Shown here one piece after another: positions 18,556 to 27,819 of a stretch of DNA of 64,000 nt (its first letter is position 1; each line of letters begins with the position of its first letter). Both the position numbers and the translations under genes were made by a program. This stretch comes from an uncultured bacterium (GTDB lineage Bacteria; Cyanobacteriota; Vampirovibrionia; Gastranaerophilales; Gastranaerophilaceae). Location: positions 1-64,000 of the forward strand of contig CACYVN010000002.1 in the NCBI GenBank assembly GCA_902777855.1, in the 5' to 3' direction. The notes under the pieces are model-generated. The model was not told the DNA's origin and made no database searches. It saw nothing but the letters and a program-made list of their open reading frames with translations.

Positions 18556-21500
18556 TTATTTATTTTTTTTCCAAAATTTCATTTTAGAAAACATATTTTT
18601 AAAACTAAATTTTTCTTTTGATTCACTATAATTATTTATTGTTTTTTCATAAGCTTTTTGCTCTTTTTGTGCCATCTTCTGAGCATATTCTTCAGCTTTT
18701 TGCTGCTGTTTTTGAGCTTTTTCATAAGCCTGCTGTTGCTCTCTTTGAGCCTTTTCGATGGCTTTTTGTTCAGCTTTTTGCGCTTTTTTAATTGCTTTTT
18801 GATTTTTCAATTCAAGCTTTTGAGCTTGTTCTATAGCCCTTTGCTCTGCTTTTTGTTGTTCTTTTTGCGCTTTTTCAATTGCTTTTTGTTCCTGCAATTG
18901 AATTTTCTTAGCTTGCTCCATGGCTTTTTGTTCTGCTGCAATCTGTTCCTGAACAAATTTTTCAGTCTCAGTAACAGTATTCTGAACAGATTTTTTTGCT
19001 AATTGTTTTGCTTTGTATTCTTCTCTTGCTTTCGCTCTTTCTGTCTTTAATTGTGCCTTTTGGGCTTTCTTTTCTTCACTTGTTAAACTCCCGCGCATTG
19101 CAGCAAGTTTTGCTTTTAAGCGTTGAATTTTTGTTTCGTCATTTTGCTGAACAATTTTTTCCTGTTCCTGTTCAAGAATTTTTTGTTGCTTTGCCATTTC
19201 TTTTTCAAGTTTTTTTGCTTGTCTTGATTGCTCTGCACGAATTTGTTGAGCCGTTTTTTCAACTTTTGGCTCAGTATTGTCATTTTTACTTATTATTGCA
19301 TTTAACCATGATTTTTTTGACTGTTCTGATACCGATTCAGGAGCCTGAACTTCTGTATGTTCAAGTTTTGCCTGTTGTTTTGCAAGTTTTAATTGTTCTT
19401 TTTCAAATGCTTTTTGTTGTTTTAATTCCTGTCTTGCTTTTGATATTTTTTCTTTTTCTTTATTCTTTTCTGCTTTTTCCTGTTCTTTTATTGCATCTCT
19501 TTGCGCCATAAGAGTTATACGCTCTTGTTCTTCTTTAAGCTTTTTCTGTTCCTTTTCTTTGCGTTCAAATGCTTTTTTCTGTTCTTTGGCATATTTTGCA
19601 TCTTCTTTTAATTTAAGCCGTTTTGCTTTTATCATATTTGCTTCTGTTAAGGTCATTTCAACATCAGAAGATGTTGAAATTGCGGAATATGGAACCTCAT
19701 CTTCATTTTGTTTCGGGATAATTTGATTTATTGCATCAGATAATTTTTCTTTTACAAATGCTTCATCAGGTTTTTTAACCTCCTGAGGAGGAACTTCTGA
19801 CACAACTTCCTGAGTAGCTTCAACTATGAATTGTTCTTCTTTAGCCTGAGTAATTTCTTTTTCTGAAGTTTTTACCCCGGGTACCGTAATTTCCGGAACA
19901 TTTACAACAGGAACACCGATTTGAGAAGTTTGTTCTGCCGGAATAACTTCGCTGACGGTTGCTTGAGTATTTTCCACAATCTGCACCGGAGCCTGAGCTA
20001 CAGTTTCAACAGAAGAAATCTGCTGAACTGTTTGCTGCGTTTGTCTGATAACAGGTTCTTCCGCAATAGTAACAGGCGGAGTTAAATCCTGAGTTTCAGC
20101 CTGAGGTCTGACAAATACAGTATTTGAATTAAACAAATCACTTTCATTATTTAATTTTTTATTTAGAGTACTTGTATCAAGTTCAACTATATCATTTATA
20201 TCATCTATTGTTAACGATTTAGTATCTTTTTGAATATTGATATCTGGTTCAATATTTGCATGTTTTTCTGTAATTTCTCTTGTATCAGCCGGAGCCTGAG
20301 CAATTACGGTTTGTGCATTATCAGTAATTCCTTCACGCATAGAATCCGCTTTTTGCGGAATTTCATTGACAACATTTTGAACAGTTTCCTGCTGTGCTTT
20401 TAATTCTTGTTCAAGTTGCTCTTTAGCAAGTCTTGCAGCTTCCTTTTCCTGTTTTATACGCTGGAGTTCCTGTTCCTTAGCAAGTTTTAGCGCTTCTTTT
20501 TCTTGTGCTAACTTTTGCTGAGCCTCTCTTTGCGCAAGTTTTTGAGCATCTTTTTCCTGTTGCTGTGCAAGTTTGATAGCTTCCTTTTCTTCTGCTAACT
20601 TTTGTTTTGCTTCTTTTTGGGCAAGTTTTGCAGCTTCTTTTTGCAATTTAGCCTGTTCTTTTGCAAGTTTTTTTGCTTCTTTTGCAGATAATTGCGCACT
20701 TTCAGAAGTTTTTGCCGCAATATCAGTAACATCCGACACTGTTTTTGCGGCAGATTCAACAGCCGGTGCTGTGGTCTGCGTAATTGTTTCTGCAGGCTTA
20801 ACCTCCGGATATTTTATTACAAAATCATCAGTCTGTTTTATTTCACTTGCATTAAACTTCATAGGTTCAAGCGCTTTTGAAGATTGAACTGATGTATCAG
20901 CAACTTTTTCCGAAGTTTCGGATATTTTTTGTTCTGTCTGTTTAACATCAGGAACAACCTCCGGTTTGTTTCTTATAACAACATCCTGAGTTTTAACAGG
21001 CTCTTTAACAGAAATCTTTACACTCCCGTTCTGTGCCGTTTCAATATTTTTTGATGTATCCCCCTGTTCTGATACAGGAGTTAAGCCTTCAATAGTTTTT
21101 TCTTCGCTAAGTATTTGATTAACTTTTTTTTTGTTATAAACATCCACGGCAGGAGTTTTGCTTTCGTATAAATCCCCTGAGGCAATATTCTTTGATGTAT
21201 TAATTTTTTCCGCATCAGGAGTTTCGGATTTAAACTGCGGACTTGCACTAACAGTAGAAGTTGTATCTCTCAGCGCAATCGGCTCTTTTATTTCAATTGG
21301 TTTCGGCTTATCAGACAACGCATTTGCTGCAAGCATCTGAGCTAAGGACTGTTGACCACTTTGTACAACAAGCTCTGATGGCGGAGTAGTTTTTCTTAAT
21401 GTTGTATTTTGAGTTCTTGCAAGTTCTACATTAGCCATATCAGATGCAGGACGGGTAGTGAGGGAACTAAGCTCCCCCCTGTTTAGCTTCGGAGAATATT

Positions 21501-23136
21501 TTTTATACGGATAATCCTTAATTGTTGTCATTTTATAATTAGGATTTTTATAAAGGAAACTTATTCCCAAATCGGCAAAAGTTGTTCTTATATAATCATA
21601 CTGATTATCAATATCGTCATAAGTAATTACCGCACCTGATTCCAAAAGTTTTGGCAAGGAAGTTGAATAAAAACTTTCAAACTTATTATAATCACTTAGT
21701 GATACAGTTTCTCCCTGTAAAGATTTTTCATAAGGTTCCATAGCCTTTTGAGCATTTGCAAGTCTGTCTATAATAGGATTTGAGTATGCAATATCATTAT
21801 CTTCTGCTGCTCCGGCACCTTTTGAATGCTGAATTTGAGCTTTCAGATAATGAACATAACTCTCAAGGCTTTTTTCTCTTGCACTTATTGTTTTAATATC
21901 AACATTGTAGATGTCGCCGATATTATTCTCAATGGTGTTTAAATCCTGTAATGCACGATCATTATCGTTCAGTTTTGTGTATGCAAGAGCTCTTAAATAA
22001 AGAACTGAATTGTAATTTGATACGTGTTTTAACAAAAGTTTTGATGTTCCGTCAACAACATCCTGATAATTTCCGTTAATATATTGTGCAATCAGTTTAT
22101 AATACATACTGTTATAATCAGACGGATTGATTTTTAACGCTTTGTCAAAATTAGAAATCGCAACATTTGTATTTCCTATTTGAAGTTCATTCATACCGAT
22201 ATAGAAATAATATGTAGGACAATTTGAATTTTGTTTTATCGCCTGATTAAAGTAATCAATAGATTTTCTTGCATATACATCAGAAAAAGTTGTTTCCGCC
22301 TTTGAATAATAAATCCTGCCAAGGCTTGCTCTTGATTCAAAATCATAAGGATTCAATGAAATTGCTTTTTCAAAGGATTTTATTGCATCATCATCTTTTT
22401 CGAGTTCACTCAGTGCAACACCCGTTAAATAATAACCTAAATAATAATTCGGATACTGAGTTATTACATCCTGCAATTTATACAATGATTCGTTGAAATT
22501 TCCTTTTGCAATATCATCAATTGCCCCGTAAATTTTAATATCAATGCCCTGCGGGTTAAGAATTTTGCCGTATTTTTGCGGACAATTAATTTTGTTTATA
22601 TCATTCTTATTTGGTTGCGGAAGATATATATGAGAATTGTATTTAACGGCATTTTCATAAGATGTGGTATACCCCGGGTCATTCATTGCCTTTTGAGCAT
22701 ACATCAATGCCCCATACAAATCACCCAATTCAGCATTTTGAAGTTGTTCATGTTTATCAGCACCTAAAACTATGGCACTGACATATTTTGTATTTGTCAT
22801 TAATTTATCTTCTGACGATTTTATATCAACAGCTGTCTGGTAATCTTTTTGAGCCATATAATAGCGTCTTAATGCATAATAAGCATCTCCTCTTAATTTA
22901 TAGACCTCATATTTTTTGGGTTTTTCATTTATATAAGCCGTAAGCAAATTTATTGCCGTCTGATAATCTTTTGCAGCCATTGCTTCCTGTGCTTTTGCAA
23001 CAGTATCTTTGTTTGCTTTAATTCTTTCTACCGCACTGCCCTGACTAAAATCAAACCCGCTATCATCTGCCATAACACAATTTGATACACTTAACAGTGC
23101 AACCAAAACCAAAATTCCAATTTTTTTATTTCTCAT
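18556..23136 (-). CDS. Large secreted TPR and coiled-coil protein (~1526 aa)
   Basis: Begins MRNKKIGILVLVALLSVSN, a clear signal peptide cut near CVMADD; the start at 23136 has GGGG upstream and is preferred to an in-frame ATG at 23220. Residues about 25-420 are tetratricopeptide repeats (GYYLTGVALSELEKDDDAI, YFYIGMNELQIGNTNVAIS). A low-complexity Pro/Val/Thr linker follows. Then come three long Ala-Lys-Glu-Gln segments (from about residue 840, 1160 and 1390), with KEAxKLAxxEAxxKLA periodicity, predicted as extended helices. The tail MFSKMKFWKKNK is basic. The layout recalls TolA-like periplasm-spanning proteins, but no TonB/TolA domain is seen. Function unknown; structural envelope role inferred. 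Confidence 0.8.
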   Translation of the reverse strand: MRNKKIGILVLVALLSVSNCVMADDSGFDFSQGSAVERIKANKDTVAKAQEAMAAKDYQTAINLLTAYINEKPKKYEVYKLRGDAYYALRRYYMAQKDYQTAVDIKSSEDKLMTNTKYVSAIVLGADKHEQLQNAELGDLYGALMYAQKAMNDPGYTTSYENAVKYNSHIYLPQPNKNDINKINCPQKYGKILNPQGIDIKIYGAIDDIAKGNFNESLYKLQDVITQYPNYYLGYYLTGVALSELEKDDDAIKSFEKAISLNPYDFESRASLGRIYYSKAETTFSDVYARKSIDYFNQAIKQNSNCPTYYFYIGMNELQIGNTNVAISNFDKALKINPSDYNSMYYKLIAQYINGNYQDVVDGTSKLLLKHVSNYNSVLYLRALAYTKLNDNDRALQDLNTIENNIGDIYNVDIKTISAREKSLESYVHYLKAQIQHSKGAGAAEDNDIAYSNPIIDRLANAQKAMEPYEKSLQGETVSLSDYNKFESFYSTSLPKLLESGAVITYDDIDNQYDYIRTTFADLGISFLYKNPNYKMTTIKDYPYKKYSPKLNRGELSSLTTRPASDMANVELARTQNTTLRKTTPPSELVVQSGQQSLAQMLAANALSDKPKPIEIKEPIALRDTTSTVSASPQFKSETPDAEKINTSKNIASGDLYESKTPAVDVYNKKKVNQILSEEKTIEGLTPVSEQGDTSKNIETAQNGSVKISVKEPVKTQDVVIRNKPEVVPDVKQTEQKISETSEKVADTSVQSSKALEPMKFNASEIKQTDDFVIKYPEVKPAETITQTTAPAVESAAKTVSDVTDIAAKTSESAQLSAKEAKKLAKEQAKLQKEAAKLAQKEAKQKLAEEKEAIKLAQQQEKDAQKLAQREAQQKLAQEKEALKLAKEQELQRIKQEKEAARLAKEQLEQELKAQQETVQNVVNEIPQKADSMREGITDNAQTVIAQAPADTREITEKHANIEPDINIQKDTKSLTIDDINDIVELDTSTLNKKLNNESDLFNSNTVFVRPQAETQDLTPPVTIAEEPVIRQTQQTVQQISSVETVAQAPVQIVENTQATVSEVIPAEQTSQIGVPVVNVPEITVPGVKTSEKEITQAKEEQFIVEATQEVVSEVPPQEVKKPDEAFVKEKLSDAINQIIPKQNEDEVPYSAISTSSDVEMTLTEANMIKAKRLKLKEDAKYAKEQKKAFERKEKEQKKLKEEQERITLMAQRDAIKEQEKAEKNKEKEKISKARQELKQQKAFEKEQLKLAKQQAKLEHTEVQAPESVSEQSKKSWLNAIISKNDNTEPKVEKTAQQIRAEQSRQAKKLEKEMAKQQKILEQEQEKIVQQNDETKIQRLKAKLAAMRGSLTSEEKKAQKAQLKTERAKAREEYKAKQLAKKSVQNTVTETEKFVQEQIAAEQKAMEQAKKIQLQEQKAIEKAQKEQQKAEQRAIEQAQKLELKNQKAIKKAQKAEQKAIEKAQREQQQAYEKAQKQQQKAEEYAQKMAQKEQKAYEKTINNYSESKEKFSFKNMFSKMKFWKKNK

Positions 23137-23163
23137 AATTACCCCATAGTCCTTTTTAGCAAC

Positions 23164-23169
23164 ATTATA
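23164..23169 (-). promoter_or_regulatory. -10 box of the coiled-coil gene
   Basis: TATAAT on the minus strand, about 27 nt upstream of the ATG at 23136. No convincing -35. Confidence 0.45.
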
Positions 23170-23242
23170 CAATAGAAAACATAAATTTTGAAAAAATTTA
23201 ACATTTCTTTGTTTAATCACTGTTCAAAAAAATTTTTTTTGT

Positions 23243-23251
23243 TGTTATAAT
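23243..23251 (+). promoter_or_regulatory. Extended -10 promoter of membrane protein pair
   Basis: TGtTATAAT (-10 at 23246-23251). Predicted leader of about 48 nt before the ATG at 23306. Confidence 0.55.
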
Positions 23252-23305
23252 GAACATCGGTATAAATTACACTTAATCATGTAACCAAAAAATAAGAAAT
23301 ATAAA

Positions 23306-23854
23306 ATGGCGGATTTAACAGGAAAAATTGGGAATACAGTAAAAAAGATTTTGGTCTCGGTCGGGAAAAATAATAAGCCGATTTATACCGTCATGGCTAT
23401 AGCAACTGCAAACGGTATTTTTAAACCGATTTCATCATTAACAGACAAAAAAGAAAAACCGGAAGCAAGAAAATATGCGGCATTAAGAGAATTTGCAACA
23501 GAATGTGTTGCGGTGCCGACATATTGGGCATGCGGAGTAGGAGCAGCTACCTTGGGGGCAAAACTTTTTAAAGATAATCCGGAAAAGAAAGCTATAGCAA
23601 GGGCAAATATGATGTTTCTCGGAGTTTGTACCGCTGCATTTGTTGTTATTCCTGCGGTATGTTCAGGAGCATTAATTATTTTAGATAAAATTTTGGGAAA
23701 AGATAAACCTGAAAAAAATGAGCCTGCAAAATTAGATGTAACTTCAAAAACACCCGAAGTCCAGGTTCATAGTGATATTTCAACAAAATTTGGCGCAAAC
23801 CTTTATCGCCCGAGTATGAATACATTTATAAATAGAGGAGGACTAAAAATATGA
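23306..23854 (+). CDS. Membrane protein of paralogous pair, member 1 (182 aa)
   Basis: No family recognised. Two hydrophobic segments are visible (about residues 73-92 and 110-132). The C-terminus contains STKFGANLYRPS, reminiscent of the SFG motif of other proteins here but placed at the other end. The block KYAALREFATEC...AKLFKDN aligns with KYSSMKEFLYQL...RKLFKDE of the next gene, and both carry an EPAK(L/V)DV segment, so the two are paralogs. The stop overlaps the next ATG (ATGA), giving translational coupling. The SD is weak. Confidence 0.75.
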   Translation: MADLTGKIGNTVKKILVSVGKNNKPIYTVMAIATANGIFKPISSLTDKKEKPEARKYAALREFATECVAVPTYWACGVGAATLGAKLFKDNPEKKAIARANMMFLGVCTAAFVVIPAVCSGALIILDKILGKDKPEKNEPAKLDVTSKTPEVQVHSDISTKFGANLYRPSMNTFINRGGLKI

Positions 23855-24441
23855 TTCCTCCAATATTAACAAATCCCGCAATTTACAATATTACCCAAAC
23901 TACTCAGGCTCAGGTTGCAATTGAAACAGGATTAAAAGCCGTCGGTCGTCCCGGGTTCATTTTACTTGATAATTCTATAGATAAAAATACAAAAAAATAT
24001 TCATCAATGAAAGAATTTTTGTATCAATTAACCTGTATGGCAGTTTCTTTAGGTGTCGTTATTCCCGTATTCAAAAAAGGTTCATTTGGAATTGCAAGAA
24101 AATTGTTTAAAGATGAAGCAGTATTTCAGGCATTCAAAAAATCAGATGATTTTAACAAATTTCGTAAACTTTCGCAAGACGAAAAAATATCCAAATTAGG
24201 AGAAATAAATTCTTCAAACGGCAAAAATTATGAACTCAAAGACATAAACGAAGACCTTGCGAAAGGCATGATAGAGGTTACTTCTATTGCAGGTTCGATT
24301 TTAGGTTTGTCAATATTGTCGCCGTTAATTTCACGACCGTTTATCCGTCCTGTGTTAAAGACACTCGGTATGGGTGAACCAAAACAGCAGACACCCCAAA
24401 ATTCCGAAACAGAACCCGCAAAAGTTGATGTGAAGGCATAG
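23851..24441 (+). CDS. Membrane protein of paralogous pair, member 2 (196 aa)
   Basis: No family recognised. Hydrophobic segments lie at about residues 62-78 and 148-170, separated by a charged soluble stretch rich in Lys/Asp. GAGGAGG precedes the ATG inside the end of member 1, and the 4-nt overlap implies stoichiometric production, as for two subunits of one membrane complex (inference). The tail after the second membrane segment is Gln/Pro/Glu rich. Followed 4 nt later by tag. Confidence 0.75.
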   Translation: MIPPILTNPAIYNITQTTQAQVAIETGLKAVGRPGFILLDNSIDKNTKKYSSMKEFLYQLTCMAVSLGVVIPVFKKGSFGIARKLFKDEAVFQAFKKSDDFNKFRKLSQDEKISKLGEINSSNGKNYELKDINEDLAKGMIEVTSIAGSILGLSILSPLISRPFIRPVLKTLGMGEPKQQTPQNSETEPAKVDVKA

Positions 24442-24445
24442 TTTT

Positions 24446-24988
24446 ATGAAACGATGCAGCTGGGTTGATGAAAATTCACAGATTTATAAAGATTACCACG
24501 ATAATGAATGGGGAGTGCCAAAGTATGATGACCGTGAACTCTTTGAACTCCTCATTTTAGAAGGGTTTCAGGCAGGGTTATCGTGGCTTACCGTACTAAA
24601 AAAACGTGAAGATTTCCGCAAAGCTTTTGATAATTTTGATGTGCAAAAAGTCACAAAATATGATGAAAATAAGGTCGCGGAACTCTTGCAAAACGAAAAA
24701 ATTATACGCAGCAGAGGTAAAATAAATGCTGCCATTTTAAACGCAAAAATTTTTATTGAAATCCAAAAAGAATACGGTTCGTTTTCAAAATATATCTGGG
24801 GTTTCACTGACGGAAAAATTATCAAAAATCAAGACGACAAATTCCAAGTTTCAACACCTTTATCAGACACCGTTTCAAAAGACCTCAAAAAACGAGGGAT
24901 GAAATATGTCGGAACAGTCATTATTTATTCCTATCTTCAGTCTATCGGTATCGTAAACGACCACGAAACAACCTGTTTTAGATATTAA
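24446..24988 (+). CDS. tag: DNA-3-methyladenine glycosylase I
   Basis: A 180-aa monofunctional glycosylase that removes 3-methyladenine from alkylated DNA. Seen: the N-terminal zinc ligands in MKRCSWVDENSQIYKDYHD, EWG, the helix-hairpin-helix-like core with LILEGFQAGLSW, and the C-terminal ligands NDHETTC. Full length. Its start lies 4 nt after the membrane-protein pair, so it may be cotranscribed. The stop overlaps that of the convergent thioesterase gene through a shared TTAA. Confidence 0.93.
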   Translation: MKRCSWVDENSQIYKDYHDNEWGVPKYDDRELFELLILEGFQAGLSWLTVLKKREDFRKAFDNFDVQKVTKYDENKVAELLQNEKIIRSRGKINAAILNAKIFIEIQKEYGSFSKYIWGFTDGKIIKNQDDKFQVSTPLSDTVSKDLKKRGMKYVGTVIIYSYLQSIGIVNDHETTCFRY

Positions 24989-25737
24989 ACATATTCAACT
25001 CTTATTAAACAAAGTTCATCACCGGTTGAGGCGTTTTTAATCAGGTGTTCGGTTGTGTTGTCGTCATTGATTTTAACCGCAGAAATAACATCCTCGCCGT
25101 ATTTGACTTCGTGTTTGTAGTAAATATCTATTGCTTTGATTGTGTGGGTGTTTCTAAACTCATAACTCAAAGCCTCCATCGCCCAGGTCATATAAACGAC
25201 ATTATTAACGTGTCCGTTCATATCCAAATCGTCATAACGAACATGGAAAACAACTTCACTATCAGGGTTTTCAAGTGGTTTTAATTTGCGTAATTCAACA
25301 TCATCCTCACGTTTTTGGTATCTTGTAATATCAGGAAACTGCTGTTCAATATTGATTAAAGATTTTGTGTCCAAATCGACCATCAGCCAATATGACATAG
25401 CCCTTAAAAGTCTTTCGCCGTCAGGTGTTTCGGCTTCGAAAGCACGGTAAGCACTTTGGCGCTGAGTTCCCCTGTTTTCGGTAAAAAATTTTATATCACT
25501 CAAATTTTGCGGATATTTATCAAATTCTATTCTGTAACGTACCAAAAACCACCCTAAATTCTGCGCATTGAGTTCAACATTGCCAAACGGTGTGCCTTTG
25601 ATATTTCTTGCGCCCATATCCTGCAACAAGTCAAGCAATGCAGACGGTTTCAGACGGTATTGCATGTCATGCATTGCCATAGAAATCGGATATGTTTTTT
25701 CTAATGTATAAAATTTATCCTGCGTGTCTATTGTCAT
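24985..25737 (-). CDS. Acyl-ACP thioesterase (FatA/FatB-like)
   Basis: A 250-aa double-hotdog enzyme that hydrolyses acyl-ACP to free fatty acid. The second hotdog has the catalytic block DMNGHVNNVVYMTWAMEAL (Asn-x-His... Glu), and the first has the RYRIEFDKYPQ and TENRGTQRQSAYRAF strands. The bacterial family occurs in anaerobes and is thought to adjust membrane or fermentation fatty acids. Begins 3 nt after the Na/Pi transporter on the same strand, so translated from the same mRNA. Substrate chain length not inferable. Confidence 0.87.
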   Translation of the reverse strand: MTIDTQDKFYTLEKTYPISMAMHDMQYRLKPSALLDLLQDMGARNIKGTPFGNVELNAQNLGWFLVRYRIEFDKYPQNLSDIKFFTENRGTQRQSAYRAFEAETPDGERLLRAMSYWLMVDLDTKSLINIEQQFPDITRYQKREDDVELRKLKPLENPDSEVVFHVRYDDLDMNGHVNNVVYMTWAMEALSYEFRNTHTIKAIDIYYKHEVKYGEDVISAVKINDDNTTEHLIKNASTGDELCLIRVEYV

Positions 25738-25740
25738 GAT

Positions 25741-27498
25741 TTACTCCATCAATTGTAATGAATACTTATTTTTAAATTCTTCAAGCTGCTGTGAGATACC
25801 TGAAACATCTTCCTCTTTGAGGCTCTTTTTAAGTTCGTGTTTATAAATCGACGCATTTGCAGACTGAATCATACCTGTCGAAATATTTGAGCAGTGGTCT
25901 GAAATTCGCTCTAAATCGTTCAAAACTTCCGCATAAGCAAAGTTTCTTCTTATATGTACTTTCTCTCTTTTTACACGTTTAATATGATTTTTCTTTGCAA
26001 CATAAGCAATATCATCAACAATTTGTTCAAACGGCTCAACTTCATAAGCAGTCCCCAAATCGTTGTAAACAAAAGCTTTAACCGTAATATCATAAACTTC
26101 TTTTACGGCATTAACCACTTTTTTGAGTTCTTCTACCGTATCAGGCGCAAGCACCCATTCTTTTCTGTGCATCTGATCTGCTATCTGCATAATATGGGTT
26201 GAATGGTCTGCAATTTTTTCAAAATCGGAAATTGACAGGATTAATTGTGAAATCTTATTAGAATCTTCTTCGGTCAAATCTTTACCCGAAAGTTTTTGCA
26301 GAAATGCTTCCAAAACATCCTGATATTTATCAATTCGTGCTTCGTTCTTCTCAATAATTTCAGATATTTTCGGATTATATTGCTTTAATTGACGAACCGA
26401 CATAACAAGGGATTCTCTTGTGAGTTTTGCCATTTCCGCTGTGGTTTTATAACATTGTGCAATTGCAATAGACGGAGTGAGAAGCAAACGTTCATCAAGT
26501 ATAACTTCTTTTTCTTCCTCACTATCTTTAACTACAAGATACGAAATTTTTTCTAACGCTTTTCTAAACGGGAACAAACAACAAGCCGCTAAGATACTGA
26601 ATATAGTATGTACAACCGCTATCCCGAACGGATTAGCCATTTGTTTAAGCGGATATTCAAATGTATGGAGCCAAATTTCAAATATCGCAAGGAATATAAC
26701 CGCACCAATAACATTGAACGCAACATGCACCGCAGCAACACGTTTTGCATTGGTATTAACCCCAATACTTGATAATACGGCGGTTATACAAGTTCCGATA
26801 TGCTGACCTGCAATAATCGGGGCAGCAACCATATATGAAATACTGCCTGTTAAAGACAAAGCCTGCAACATACCGACAGATGCGGCTGAACTTTGAATAA
26901 TCATTGTGATTACAAGCCCTACCATCAAGCCCAAAAACGGGTTTTTAAATAATGTTAAAATGTGTGAGAAATTCGGGTCATTAGCCAAAGGCGCCATTGA
27001 TGATGACATCAACCCCATACCGAACATCAAAATTGAAAACCCGATTAAAAATGTTCCGACAGGCTTTCTGCGTGAAAAATTACTGCGCGAGGTCATAAGC
27101 ATTATTACCCCTGCAAGTGCAAGCAAAGGTGAAAAAGATTCAGGCTTTAACATCCGCAGAAAAAAGTTTGTACTCTGAATCCCTGACAAACTCAAAATCC
27201 ACGAAGTTACTGTCGTACCGACATTTGAGCCGATAATAATAGCAACGGTTTGGGATAATTTCATAATTCCTGAGTTTACAAACCCAACAAGCATGACCGT
27301 AACCGCTGATGAACTCTGAATAGCGATTGTCATGCCTGCCCCGACCAAAAACCCTTTAAACGGGTTAGAAGTCAGTTGCTCTAAAAGTTTTTCCATTTTT
27401 CCGCCGGCAATTTTTTCTAAGCCTGATGACATTATAATCATGCCGTATAAGAAAAACGCTAAACCTCCCATCAAAGTAAATATTGAAAATATATCCAT
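25741..27498 (-). CDS. Na/Pi-cotransporter family protein with PhoU-like domain
   Basis: A 585-aa inner-membrane protein of the NptA/YjbB type. Two inverted Na/Pi repeats carry the Gln-Ser-Ser signatures IQSSSAVTVM and IQSSAASVGM within about nine membrane helices (residues 1-330). A cytoplasmic PhoU-like helical bundle follows (about 350-560). Members export or import phosphate with sodium. The SD is AGGCGG and a TAAAAT hexamer lies 12 nt before the ATG, so the leader is short. Heads a two-gene unit with the thioesterase. Confidence 0.9.
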   Translation of the reverse strand: MDIFSIFTLMGGLAFFLYGMIIMSSGLEKIAGGKMEKLLEQLTSNPFKGFLVGAGMTIAIQSSSAVTVMLVGFVNSGIMKLSQTVAIIIGSNVGTTVTSWILSLSGIQSTNFFLRMLKPESFSPLLALAGVIMLMTSRSNFSRRKPVGTFLIGFSILMFGMGLMSSSMAPLANDPNFSHILTLFKNPFLGLMVGLVITMIIQSSAASVGMLQALSLTGSISYMVAAPIIAGQHIGTCITAVLSSIGVNTNAKRVAAVHVAFNVIGAVIFLAIFEIWLHTFEYPLKQMANPFGIAVVHTIFSILAACCLFPFRKALEKISYLVVKDSEEEKEVILDERLLLTPSIAIAQCYKTTAEMAKLTRESLVMSVRQLKQYNPKISEIIEKNEARIDKYQDVLEAFLQKLSGKDLTEEDSNKISQLILSISDFEKIADHSTHIMQIADQMHRKEWVLAPDTVEELKKVVNAVKEVYDITVKAFVYNDLGTAYEVEPFEQIVDDIAYVAKKNHIKRVKREKVHIRRNFAYAEVLNDLERISDHCSNISTGMIQSANASIYKHELKKSLKEEDVSGISQQLEEFKNKYSLQLME

Positions 27499-27819
27499 AA
27501 TTCCGCCTGAATTTTATTTTTAATCACACACGCTTAGTATAAATGAAAAATATCTGACAGGCAAGAAATATATTTTTTAAAGGCAGTAAGGCATTAAACA
27601 ATATAACGGTTTTCATGTCATTGCGAGGGCAAAACCCAAAGCAATCCAGCCATTCTAATTGAAACAAAATTACACTTTCCCATCTCTCCAAGAAAGAGAA
27701 AAGAATTTCGATTCAAAATGAGATTGATTATCAGAAATTCAAGAGAGGGTTCAAGGCTCTGACATTTTTATAATTTATTTGTGGGCACATTACATTTTGT
27801 CCACACTACAAATTATTAA
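27499..27819. repeat. Gene-free gap with two dispersed repeats
   Basis: TGTCATTGCGAGG...GCAATCCAG (27616-27656) is a half-copy of the element at 2911-3001. From about 27681 the stretch ATCTCTCCAAGAAAGAGAA and following matches an element at 54895-54950. No gene seen. Marks the left edge of an unusually AT-rich three-gene island. Confidence 0.6.

Noticed and set aside
18658-19511. Two long plus-strand frames rich in Leu/Phe opposite the coiled-coil gene
   Set aside because: They are the antisense of Lys/Glu/Gln-rich codons, which reads as Leu/Phe/Ser; not independent genes.
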